Assembly: GCA_037447655.1 (NCBI GenBank)
Contig: JBBHKE010002989.1
Location: 1 to 19,330 of the forward strand
Direction: 5' to 3'
Origin: Zygnema cylindricum
Taxonomy: Eukaryota > Streptophyta > Zygnematophyceae > Zygnematales > Zygnemataceae
DNA: 19,330 nucleotides
Below, one piece after another: positions 9,960 to 18,870 of this stretch. Position 1 is the first letter of the stretch. Each line of letters begins with the position of its first letter. A program made the position numbers and the translations under genes. Under the pieces are notes generated by a model, which searched no databases, had not been told where the DNA came from, and saw only the letters and a program-made list of their open reading frames with translations.

Positions 9960-10365
9960 CTGCCCCTTTTCTTGAACTCAAATTCTACCGTGATATGAAT
10001 TACACAAATTAATATTGTGTCCCCCTTTTGTACCCCCAGACTCAGATGGTTTACCATCGTGCTTTTTAATTTATTCTGCTTTTGCTCTAAATAACAACCC
10101 GTGAACTATAACACAATTAAATATGTTATGTTTTTCTTTCTGCTAATACAAGTAGGTTATAAACATGCAACTTACCAAATGAGTCATTCCAGACAAAAAT
10201 GGCTTGATATTTTGAATAACAATACAAAAAAGGTGTCGAATAACATCGTCGACATGGGAAAGCGCAATCACAATAATGAGGGAAACCACCCAAATGTTTT
10301 CTCACGTGTTCAACATCGGCGATGTGAACAAAGGCTATAGCAGCTACACTATGAGAATGTGCTAA
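9960..10365. other. Left flank of the 0.8 kb repeat; no supported gene
   Basis: A 79-codon plus-strand ORF (10101-10340) is open but asparagine-rich, with no recognisable domain, and no splice or start context supports it. I leave it unannotated. Confidence 0.4.
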
Positions 10366-11163
10366 TCACTGAAAAAGGAAGAAAGGATACATGAATGTCC
10401 GCCACATGAAGAATCAAAATATCTTACCTTCAGTTTCTTACATTCGTTGCATGATAGCCAAATCAGGGATGTGTGACTGCGTTTTCTGATGGTCATAGTC
10501 AATATTACATCTAAAAAATCCCTGGTCTGAGGTGAGGCCTTTAGCTTTTTCCCATACCAAAGGTTCCTATCAATATAATTACAAATAGTACATACATTGA
10601 CCTCAATTTTTTAGTCTAGTTGCCATGGGTTTTTCTATGGAAGAATTGAGCTGAAAGGCATTTTTCCCCTGAATTTATCAATGAATTCAAGTGAATATTT
10701 CTCACAAATTATTTTCTTCAATCCTCGATAGTCCCCACCACCATGTGACCACGAAGACCGAAAAGAATTCGGAAACTATACTAAGCCATGAACAAGTGTA
10801 CTCCAATTACCTCTGAGAATTACTTCTGTCATAAACAGCATATTCAAAAGAAAAGAAAAAAGTAAAAAGAATGTAAGAAGTTCAAGAACCAGATCTAAAA
10901 AAAAGATACAACTCCCATTACCGGCGGTCACGATGTTAGTAAGCCATTGATTGTGCTACATTTTTTACAGAGATTTAAAGTTGCAAACGAGAAGGTGTTT
11001 TCGGCCTAAACTTCTGCTGCCGAACTTTGTTTCGGAGAATACGAGGCTTGCTAAACACATCGAATCACATTGACAAAAAAATCAAGAGGTTTCACTTTAG
11101 TCCAAGGTAAAAATTTGTAAATATGATAAATACATGCCAACAAAAATTAAAAAATCTACTCGC
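10366..11163. repeat. Direct repeat, copy 1 (about 0.8 kb)
   Basis: This is the same unit as 11380-12178, in the same orientation, separated from it by 216 nt that are not repeated here. It shares the minus-strand donor-like CTGAAG|GTAAGA near its left end. At the place where copy 2 has TTTTCAG ahead of an open frame, this copy has TTTTCGG. The corresponding frame stays open but differs by four residues. The ends are not TG...CA, and no target-site duplication is apparent. Confidence 0.92.
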
Positions 11164-11379
11164 GTGTCTCACGTGATCAAAATGCATGGAATTGTCAGCG
11201 GCGCGACTTCTGTCTTGTGAAAAAAGTAGCCAAAGGACTACCGAGCATGAAGAAATTGAAGAAGATTGACAGTGGAGAAGATTAAGGTGCAAAAATTGTG
11301 GAAACTGAAGGATATCATTACTACTTCAGAACTTATGGAGAGTTTTACCAGTTCAGTACATAAGCATTTCTCAACGGCG
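11164..11379. other. Unique spacer between the two 0.8 kb repeats
   Basis: These 216 nt are not shared by the copies. A plus-strand frame is open through most of the spacer into copy 2 (KLWKLKDIITTSELMES...), but it has no recognisable domain or start context. I assign no function. Confidence 0.6.
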
Positions 11380-12178
11380 TCACTGAAAAAGGAAGAAAGG
11401 ATACATGAAGAGTCAAAATATCTTACCTTCAGTTTCTTACATTCGTTGCATGATAGCCAAATCAGGGATGTGTGACTGCGATTTCTGATGGTCATAGTCA
11501 ATATTACATCTAAAAAATCCCTGGTCTGAGGTGAGGCCTTTAGCTTTAGCCCATACCAAAGGTTCCTATCAATATAATTACAAATAATACATACATTGAA
11601 CTCAATTTTTTAGTCTAGTTGCCATGGGTTTTTCTATGGAAGAATTGAGCTGAAAGGCATTTTTCCTGTGAATTTATCAATGAATTCAAGTGAATATTTC
11701 TCACAAATTTTTTTCTTCATTCCTTGATAGTCCCCACCACCATGTGACCACGAAGACTGAAAAGAATTCGGAAACTATATTTCTAGCATCAGGAAGCAAG
11801 CCATGAACGAGTGTACTCCGATTACCTCTGAGAATTACTTCTGTCATAAACAGCATATTCAAAAGAAAAGAAAAAAGTAAAAAGAATGTAAGAAGTTCAA
11901 GAACCAGATCTAAAAAAAAGATACAACTCCCATTACCGGCGGTAACGATGTTAGTAAGCCATTGATTGTGCTACATATTTTACAGAAATTTAAAGATGCA
12001 GACGAGAAGGTATTTTCGGCCTAAACTTCTGCTGCCGAACTTTGTTTCGGAGAATACAGGGCTTGCTAAACGCATCGAATCACATTGACAGAAAAATTAA
12101 GAGGTTTCACTTTGGTCCAAGGTAAAAATTTGTAAATATGATAAATACATGCCAACAAAAATTAAAAAATCTATTCGC
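11380..12178. repeat. Direct repeat, copy 2 (about 0.8 kb), overlapping the gene's 3' end
   Basis: This copy matches 10366-11163 over its full length; I count roughly 28 substitutions and two indels of about 14-16 nt by eye. The right edge (GCGAATAG on the minus strand) contains the last codons and stop of the fucosyltransferase-like gene, so the copy probably forms its 3' UTR. It includes a minus-strand CTTTTCAG acceptor-like site followed by a 40-codon open frame (SSWSHGGGDYQG...), ending in a stop near 11632. Confidence 0.92.
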
Positions 12179-12419
12179 CACATATAAAACCATCAAGACA
12201 AGTGGCCTTGCCCAATCCTTTCCGAATGCGGTTGATTTCCTCGGTGAAAGATGACCTAGGCGATCCAAAGAACACCGCACTCTTGGCTACAATCAATTTC
12301 TCCAAGGCTGCATGAACTTCTTGAACTTCCTCCCATTGCTTTGCTTTAAGTGGCGTCAGCAATTCCGATTCTAGTAAGCTGGGAAGACCGAGAAAGACAA
12401 ATTTGTGATCTGTTTTCGC
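12171..12419 (-). other. Exon 8: C-terminal catalytic motif and stop
   Basis: The acceptor is CTAAAAACAG|GCG, and the exon runs to TAG at 12173-12171. It encodes 82 residues, including the acidic-helix region EEVQEVHAALEKLIVAKSAV and FFGSPRSSFTEEINRIR. The G-x-x-x-SSFT pattern followed by a basic helix is the conserved late motif of O-fucosyltransferases. The last two codons and the stop overlap the edge of a large direct repeat. An extra downstream exon cannot be excluded. Confidence 0.83.
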
Positions 12420-15400
12420 CTGTTTTTAGTATCGCCCCAAAAAACCAGTTACCCACGTGTCATTTAGTGTATATGACCCAGAGATTTCAGCATAATTTAA
12501 GCTAAATTCAGCAAAAAAAAAAGACACCGACATTTTAAGCATGTCATTGATATAAGGGCAGGCTAGCTCGCTGATATAAACCAAGTTTTCTTCCTCAAAG
12601 ACTTCCTTACTTGATGCCTTTCGTGGGTGACAAGAAACAGTGGGAAGAAAATTCTTACACATGTATTCATGAGACAATGTCCTTCACCCCATCGATCCTT
12701 ACCAGTATAGTCTCTTTCAAAATATGCAGTTCATGTTTTTCAGCGTTTGTCGACACATACACTGCCGTGAAGAACCTGTATGCCCGAACTCAATTTTAGC
12801 AAAAAATTTAAACTTAATGTTTCTACCACATGAAACAAGAAACAAGAAACAAGTGTGGCAATTCTGGCCAGAACTACTGACGAAACCACAAAGGAACATG
12901 CTTTGCGAGCATGCCTGTTACAGTTCCAATACAGTGTACATCCGTGCAAGATACAAAACACCCTTATTTAAATCATTTTTTGCGCTGTTTAAAAAATAAC
13001 CCACAAAAAGAAACAGGACTGCCGGACATTAGTAAGCATTTTCTCCCTCTGAAAACACTCACAGAAGACCTCGAATTTTCTTTAATCGCCTTACATTCGT
13101 TTCAAAGTAGTGCTGGGTCAGATAATCTAATGTGGACAAAATGTATTCTGATAAAAAAGATTTGCCAGTCTCATAAAGGCACAAACAAATCACAGGGCTC
13201 ACCAGTTGGCCAAGGGAAACTCACCTTCCCAGACTGTTGAGACGTTCTGCTAAGCAAGTTCCCACGTCGATGATGGGTTGAAAACACTTCTTATCGCCAC
13301 GAAAGTGACGGCAAAAATCCACAAAGTCACCCCTCCGAAGGTGGACTCCAACATAATCCGATCCGAGCAGTGAGTGCGTAATTTTTTCAGCAGTCTCCCA
13401 AATGGCCGGATGTGCCTACATCAATTCATGGTTAACAACATGCTTAAAAATCTTGTTCTCGTTCCTTACTCAACAGTGAGTTTGATAGGGCAAGAATCGT
13501 CATAAAAAATGACAACTGTCACAACTTTTTTTGTTCCTTTTGTTTTTTTATGTTTAAAGCAAAATCACAAAGCAAAGAGGAGCAACACATCCACAATCGG
13601 ACATTATCCTGTGGGTGTATGTAGCCCAACCCATTCTAACCTGAAGAATGAGCTGGCAATGTTTGTCCTTCAGCTTCACAATCCCATTCGGCTCTCGTCG
13701 TAAAAATGGCATGTTGGTAAAATCTTTGTGCTGTACCTCCCCACAGCTGCAATCCCAACCCAGCCCGGTTCATTTTACCAATGAACTAGGGATGATTCCT
13801 CACCTCAAAAACGAATATTAAAAACCCATTCTTACAGCAGATTCAAACCCTCCGCGCTCAAGAAAACCTTATAATTTAAAATAAAAACCATGGCCCGAGA
13901 GAGGCCCTTTTCATAGCCTCAATCGGTACCATTCTCCAATCAACATATTCAGTTCATCTCGCACGTGCGAACTAAAAAAAAAAAACGTACGCGAAAAATC
14001 TATTGGTACCCGCATGTCCAAAATGCTAAAAAACACTCGAGCAGCAGCCGTCCCACCTGAGTACTGGTTCTGTAAGCCGTCCGTAGTCCGCCACAAAGTC
14101 CTCAACCGTCGGATTTGGCGGAGTATCGGTTCTGTCAATGCTGCCGGAAATCCGGAAGGGGAAGGCTCCGACTACCACCGACCATTTCTCCCACGAGTTG
14201 CAGGTCCCAGGCGCTTCTCCCGCGTACTTACTCATGCAACGCATCTGTCATCATGCATTCCCATGGTCAAACTTTTTTCCTAAAATATCCATTAGGTCAA
14301 CTCTGAGCTCTGGCTTTGCTTTACATTCTGCTGCAACTTTCACAAAACAGGCTTCCGCAGTTTTCACCTTTCACAATCACATGGCAATCCTTGTAAGTTT
14401 TATTTTATTTACATCATATTCAAATTTAATTCATCTCTATTACCGGCTGAGATTCAGTTCAGCGAGTTCATCATCACGTCCTTGATTTATAATTTGAGCA
14501 ACTTAGACATATCAATCAAAGGCGTTCACTAAATATTTAGCAAGCATAAAGGGTCTGAAAATTTTAGGTTAACAATGCAAATTTTTCATCCACGTTTCCA
14601 TGTATCATAGGACGAAGTTTTTTAAACTTTGGTACGATATTTGCAATCCCTTGGATACTTATGCATTTTGTCAAAATACAAAAAACAAAATTACAGGCAC
14701 AAAACTAACCAAATTAAAGAACGTGAGGAAATTACCTCGAGGGTAAGTCCTTCTATCACTCCTACCAAGGAAGAAATTCTTTTAAAAGGTAAATACAAAA
14801 CTTAAAACAACCCATGGCCCATCATCTGCGAACATCAATACCGGATCATGACATTTTGAGTAAAATTAATGCAATTCAATTCAACTGCACAAAAAAAAAC
14901 CTGAGACTTGACAAGATAGTGGAGAAAATGCTACCTTCACTTCGAGTACGTCTTTCTTTTCAAGACGAAAATACTCCTGTACAGTGATAATGCGACCGCC
15001 TTCGACACATTTGGAGGCATGGTCCAAATCAATCAATTGTTCAAAATCATAGTGGGTCCGGTGAGATAAATCATTCATGGAGATAATAAGCGTTCTATTA
15101 AGAAGAGCAGCGTATGTTAAATAGATATTCATACACAGCAGACGGTTGCTCATTTGACCAGTATTGCATAAAGCAACCAGATACCTGCGAATTACACAAA
15201 AAAATGCGAATTAGAGAAGAAAAGCCAAAAAGAGGGGGAAGGAAATAAAGGGGTTCAGAATGTGATTCCAAAACTTTTTAAATCTATGAATTGAGCAAAA
15301 AAAGAAATAAGCAAAAAAGTGACCGAGTCAGTGGTGGTGAATACAACACCATGGAATCTGCATATAGTGTAGGCCATTTCAGCTGAAACCCTTGCCTCCC

Positions 15401-16830
15401 TCCCTCTCCCTCCACCCCTATCACCTACCTACGTGTCGTCTCTCCCCCCTCTCAGGATCACTCACAAGCTCTCCACCCAAATTAAATATTTTATCCAGGT
15501 CAACTTCTCAACCCCTATACAGATCTTCCTTACACTCCTATCTACCCACCCTCCTCAACATTCCATCTATGAGAATCCGAAATCGTATAGCCGTTGAAGT
15601 CAACCAAATCCTCAAAGAACCCTTAAAAGCCTCAAAAAAACCCTTAAAAATCTCTAGGAAACCATGGGATCCCGGGCATTTTTTTCATACTTTCCAGGCT
15701 CTGGCTGCCAATCTACAAGCCTGGGAAGAGCTTTCTCGGGCTTCCCACACTTCCCAAAAAGGCCCGTCGCTCCCTCATCAGATGCGAAGAACGCATTTAA
15801 CTCGCTTGTATATTCTAACACCTTCTGTTTCAACGAGGCACTATCGTCCACTATCTCCGCAATTTCTTCCATAGTCTGGTTTGCCTCAGAAGTACGATTA
15901 AGATCACCAGGATCTGGAGTGCTGACACTCTCCTCTTTATATTTTGTATGACCTTCTTCATCCACATTTACTAGAGCAGTATCGGCGATATGCTTATTGG
16001 CGGCTGCCACGGTACGATCGACTTTATTCCATTGTGCTTCAATCAGCTTTCCTAACCTATTATAAGCTTCTATCTCCTCCTTCAAACTTTCAACACTTTC
16101 TTTCGAAATATCGGCCTCGATCTCCTCGGCAGCGATATTTTCCAGGCGTGCCGATTCCTTGTCAGCTGCTGCTTCCATTCTCTGCAACGCTTCCTTCAAA
16201 GAATCATTCGGAGGACTGTCATCGGAAGCCATCAGTTTCCGGTGTCTTCCTGAATGCCATGTGGCATCTTGGAATTCCAGCTGGCGGTCGATTGTTAATC
16301 GGACAGAGGAGGATTCATCGGTGGACCTCACCTGCTTTTGACATTCTCCTGGAAACAAATCGGAAAGAAAGAAAAGATATCAACAGGGATCTACAGAGAT
16401 ATATACACAGTTTACAAATTCAGGGAACATATTATGGACGACCTAGACGAAAGAATCGACGTCCATTTGACTTTGGAGTTGTAACAATTGTAATTTGTCA
16501 AAGTTAATCTATGAGACAAGCTTTCTAATTGTCCAATACGAGCGATCGATTTTTTCCACATCAGGAACACAACCTTGGATATCAGTCAGTCCGCACAAAA
16601 CCACAAAATTCGACAAACAGGCATCGTTATTTTATACCTTGAATGAGATTCCCACATAATAGCAGAAAACAAAAAACGGTTGAAAGTCCAGAAAATCTGT
16701 TTTTAGCGAACAAGGCTGGTATCCAGAGGTAAAGCAATGCATTGGGGAAGATGTGTAAATAAGTGAGTGAAAGGTCGTCAAACGAAGCTCGTATAGACTG
16801 TGTAGATTGCGGTGCCACTCCCACAGCCAT
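12171..16830 (-). CDS. GDP-fucose protein O-fucosyltransferase-like, type II membrane protein (8 exons)
   Basis: Eight exons (16830-16638, 16348-15691, 15184-14935, 14244-14057, 13746-13641, 13415-13225, 12775-12703, 12419-12171) have GT-AG borders, and the phases fit at all seven junctions, giving 1908 nt (635 residues plus TAG). Residues 1-64 hold hydrophobic stretches (best core 46-63). Residues 66-283 form an acidic, coiled-coil-prone stem with NRT and NQT sequons. The catalytic part starts at about 285 with YLVALCNTGQMSNR and AALLNRTLIIS, as in protein O-fucosyltransferases. HLRRGDF (490-496) is the family's GDP-fucose-binding HxRR motif; TAVYVSTNAE follows at about 532-541 and GSPRSSFT at 605-612. 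Known family members transfer fucose from GDP-fucose to Ser/Thr of secretory proteins in ER/Golgi; substrate here is unknown. The start codon is the first in-frame ATG ahead of the hydrophobic segment and is the least certain part. Motifs resemble both POFUT1- and POFUT2-like enzymes, so no symbol is given. The model rests on motif reading and splice phases, not on transcripts. Confidence 0.85.
12703..12775 (-). other. Exon 7
   Basis: The acceptor is GGGCATACAG|G and the donor CTATACTG|GTAAGG (phase 0). This 73-nt exon is too short for ordinary ORF listing. It encodes FFTAVYVSTNAEKHELHILK and four more residues. The VYVSTNAE strand matches the (V/I)(Y/F)(V/I)ATD-type strand of the family. Phase joins exon 6 (AG|G, Arg529) exactly. 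Confidence 0.85.
13225..13415 (-). other. Exon 6: HLRRGDF GDP-fucose-binding exon
   Basis: The acceptor is TTGATGTAG|GCA and the donor GGGAAG|GTGAGT (phase 2). It encodes residues 466-528 with the run SDYVGVHLRRGDFVDFCRH. The HxRRxD pattern is the signature substrate-binding motif of GDP-fucose O-fucosyltransferases, and the first arginine is the catalytically important one in studied members. This is the strongest single piece of evidence for the gene's identity. Confidence 0.92.
13641..13746 (-). other. Exon 5
   Basis: The acceptor is GGATTGCAG|C and the donor CTTCAG|GTTAGA (phase 0). It encodes 35 residues (431-465), including DFTNMPFLRREPNG. It bridges the two halves of the fucosyltransferase fold. 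No motif by itself is diagnostic; support comes from splice signals, the open frame and exact phase matching. Confidence 0.75.
14057..14244 (-). other. Exon 4: catalytic domain, middle part
   Basis: The acceptor is ATGATGACAG|ATG and the donor ACTCAG|GTGGGA (phase 2). It encodes residues 368-429 and includes GTCNSWEKW and TVEDFVADYGRL. Its phases fit exon 3 and exon 5. The acceptor has a poor pyrimidine tract and two TGA codons lie one codon upstream in frame, so the 5' edge is the least certain of the internal borders. The 690-nt intron before it could hide another exon. Confidence 0.68.
14935..15184 (-). other. Exon 3: N-terminal catalytic motif
   Basis: The acceptor is TTCGCAG|G and the donor GTGAAG|GTAGCA (phase 0). 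It encodes 83 residues (285-367) with YLVALCNTGQMSNR, then AALLNRTLIIS, then an ITVQEYF segment. The order glycine/asparagine loop, NRTL helix-strand, hydrophobic-acidic segment is typical of the first Rossmann half of protein O-fucosyltransferases. The NRT sequon at 313-315 is at a position often conserved in the family. Confidence 0.88.
15691..16348 (-). other. Exon 2: acidic coiled-coil stem
   Basis: The acceptor is TTTGTTTCCAG|GA and the donor GGAAA|GTATGA. This is the longest open frame in the window. It encodes residues about 66-284. Residues 115-185 are rich in Glu, Lys, Ala and Leu with heptad-like spacing (for example SLKEEIEAYNRLGKLIEAQW), and a shorter helix-prone segment lies near 224-245. 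Sequons lie at Asn215 and Asn221. The exon ends DWQPEPGK, directly ahead of the catalytic YLVALCN strand, as the W-x-P-x-G-Y/YL start of the family would predict. A second donor-like GCAG|GTGAGG sits only 17 nt after the acceptor and would break the frame if used. Confidence 0.85.
16638..16830 (-). other. Exon 1: N-terminal membrane anchor
   Basis: This exon encodes 64 residues plus one base of the next codon, starting at ATG 16830-16828. It carries two hydrophobic stretches, about residues 22-42 and 46-63 (FSGLSTVFCFLLLCGNLI), separated by K-N-R. That fits a type II signal anchor or an uncleaved signal. The donor CAAG|GTATAA leaves phase 1, and the next exon supplies GA to make Gly65. An open frame extends upstream of the ATG to 17067 but runs into a tRNA-like element, so I treat it as non-coding. 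Exon end is well supported; the start is uncertain. Confidence 0.65.
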
Positions 16831-16969
16831 GGACTTCACGAGTTCAAAATCTACCCTCTCTGTCGGATTGGCACGTGAAGCCGGTTCAAGACGAGGTAAG
16901 AATATGGTAAATCCATACTTAAAGCCGCCCGAAACCACCCGAAATAAATAGGTACGGACGGACCCGCCA

Positions 16970-17052
16970 TCGAGCTGCTGGCACAGAGGTAGGGCGTTCG
17001 CAAGTGTAAATGAAGGGTCGCAGATTCGAGATCCTGGCCGGCTCAAGTCTTC
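16970..17052 (+). repeat. tRNA-derived SINE-like element upstream of the gene
   Basis: GGTAGGGCGTTCGCAAG (about 16988-17004) matches the D-arm of a tRNA/SINE, and GCAGATTCGAGATCCTG (about 17020-17036) the T-arm/B box, 20-odd nt later. It is divergent from the fucosyltransferase-like gene and lies about 150-200 nt beyond its likely start codon, possibly in the 5' UTR or promoter. An anticodon arm is not convincing. Confidence 0.55.
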
Positions 17053-17319
17053 CCTACTATGGGACATGCCGAATCCCGGATTTCACGGAAATCTGACACC
17101 TTCCACCTGTGATCTGTCCTATATCATCGAATGAATCACATGTTAACCCGACGGTTGCGATTCATAGGTACGATTCTCGCCCTCCGATTGGTGGTCTCCA
17201 TTCGGAATTTGGACACTTTTCAACATAGTTGTCCTATTCATACGGATTTCGACTTTTTTCCTAAAACTATGTAGTATTCGTACTTTCATACCGTTCCTTT
17301 GTTTTCGCTGTACGATGTA

Positions 17320-17840
17320 CGAAAATGTACAAAAACCGTCCCGTTAACCCTAAAAAACCCTTAAAATATCCTAGAACGTACGAGAAATATACGGAAATGT
17401 ACGGCACTGTACAAAAAGTTCACCCTAAAAAACCCCAGAGTACGGATAATGTAAGGAAGTTGTACTGCAATTTACCGGAATGTTCAAAATGCACGGTAAG
17501 TACCCCTAAACACCCTAAAATCCCCCCTTCAATAACCCTAAAAGTACCAAAACATACGGACGCCGTACATAGATGTACGAAGGATGTAAGTCCGTATAAC
17601 TGAAATATACGGAAACGTACGAAAATGTATCCTAAAAATCTCAAAATAATAACCATCTAAAGTACGAAAATATACGGACATTGTACGTAAATGTACGAAT
17701 AAAAGTTGGCCGTTTAACAAAAATATATGAGAATGCACGAGAATGTACCCTAAAATTCCTCAAACCCCCTTAGTAACCCTTAAAGTACTGAAATGTACGA
17801 AAACCGTACGCAAATGTACGTAAAAGTACTGGTACATAGT
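17320..17840. repeat. Degenerate GTACG / CCCTAAAA array
   Basis: Blocks beginning CCCTAAA (about 17348, 17424, 17505, 17630, 17748) alternate with blocks of GTACGAAAATGTACGG type. The spacing is irregular, 75-125 nt. The overall pattern is of an old tandem array with a compound unit. Short ORFs in both directions result from the repeated words. Confidence 0.6.
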
Positions 17841-17975
17841 TAGGTACTCATTTTATAACATTTTTTTCATCGTTAAATGTTTATCGTGCGTAGTATTCGC
17901 GCGTTCATTTCGTGCGTATTATGCGCACGAGACAACTATGCTTTTACACTTAGAAAAAAATTGTTTTAGCGGTGC

Positions 17976-18080
17976 GTGACGGCCGTCGCTACGACCTCTT
18001 TGACGCTATAATTTGTCACACGGTCCGGGCGTCAAGCGTCAGGTGTCAGGCCCAACCGAAAAAGTAAACGTGATACAACG
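17976..18080 (-). repeat. Dispersed repeat, inverted copy
   Basis: On the minus strand this has TTTTTCGGTTGGGCCTGACA followed by GGACCGTGTGACAAA and GGTCGTAGCGACGGCCGT, matching 8932-9029. The similarity stops within a few bases on each side. Confidence 0.8.
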
Positions 18081-18093
18081 AGAATAAGGGTGT

Positions 18094-18553
18094 GTCCCCA
18101 TGTGCATAAGTAAGGGCTTATTTCTGTCGTTTTGCCGTAAAACTTAGCGCCGTACTGCCTAAGTTGCAACCGTACGAAGGAATCACAAATTTGTAGAGTA
18201 CAATTTGCCTCATCCTTAAACTTAGGATGTACGAAAATTTGTCGTCTTGTGCTTTTCGACCCACTTCTACGACAAAAAACATCATCTTCAAACCTTTGTT
18301 TAAAACACATGCGCGATGTGATTTAAAATTAGATTTTTTCGATTGACAAATAGGAACATTTTTTCGCACGTGCCTTAAATTTCGAAAAAACTCATACAAT
18401 TTCCAAGGACAAAGAAAAGTACATAGTTCACTATGTTCTGTCCGTTTGCGTTTTAATAAGACGAAAAGAAGTACATAGTTTGTTTGATTTTGTCCGTTTT
18501 CGTCCAGTATGGATTTTTTATTTGCAGAGGTCTTCAAATTCCGATGCAATTTC
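18094..18553. repeat. 777-bp-offset repeat, copy A
   Basis: It matches 18871-19330 nearly throughout, from GTCCCCATGTGCATAAGTAA to TCTTCAAATTCCGATG. Inside, a GTACATAGTT...TGTCCGTTTGCG segment (about 18408-18452) is followed by a similar GTACATAGTT...TGTCCGTTTTCG segment, an inner duplication. A minus-strand frame is open in both copies. Confidence 0.88.
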
Positions 18554-18870
18554 ACCTCGAGCGAACAGGCGACGCGAAGGGCAAAACGCATCTTCTTCAA
18601 CCGTGAAACTGCCAGGATGGAATGCGGTACGTCTACAATGTCACGGTAAGACATGCGACGTCACAAAGCAGTTCCAAAAAATAAAGTGCGACCACAGATT
18701 GTAGACGTTGACAACCGTCACAAGTATTGTCGACGTATACAATCGTCACAAGCTAAGTTTTCGTCCTTACAGACGTAGGGACACTTGAAAACCGGGTCCG
18801 GCGGATCCGCGCTAAAATACAAAGTAAGTTCGCTAAGTTAAAAGTACATGGGGACATACCCTAAGAGTAT
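18554..18870. other. Spacer between the 777-bp-offset copies
   Basis: It holds two short CGTCACAAG repeats (about 18715-18752) and, at 18846-18880, a perfect 13-bp inverted repeat (ACATGGGGACATA and TATGTCCCCATGT) around a 9-nt loop, whose right arm is the first part of copy B. No gene is seen. Confidence 0.7.

Noticed and set aside
10366-12178. LTR retrotransposon with 0.8 kb LTRs and a short interior (TRIM-like)
   Set aside because: The copies do not begin TG and end CA, no primer-binding site or polypurine tract is clear in the 216-nt interior, I see no target-site duplication, and one edge lies in a coding exon.
12911-13240. 109-codon plus-strand ORF
   Set aside because: It lies in an intron and overlaps the minus-strand donor of exon 6; there is no domain.
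14014-14485. Plus-strand ORFs of 63-115 codons
   Set aside because: They are shadows of exon 4 and its upstream intron.
15392-15874. 160-codon plus-strand ORF rich in Ser, Pro and Leu
   Set aside because: It starts in a CCTCCCTCCCTCTCCC low-complexity tract and runs through an intron and into exon 2 on the antisense strand.
15944-16507. 187-codon plus-strand ORF
   Set aside because: It is antisense to exon 2 of the fucosyltransferase-like gene and has no domain.
16831-17067. N-terminal extension of exon 1 to an upstream ATG
   Set aside because: The extension would be encoded by the antisense of a tRNA-like element and ends where that element begins; the ATG at 16830 gives a more usual anchor.
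18118-18654. 178-codon minus-strand ORF
   Set aside because: Its frame is not the one maintained in the second copy of the repeat, so length is probably due to low stop density.
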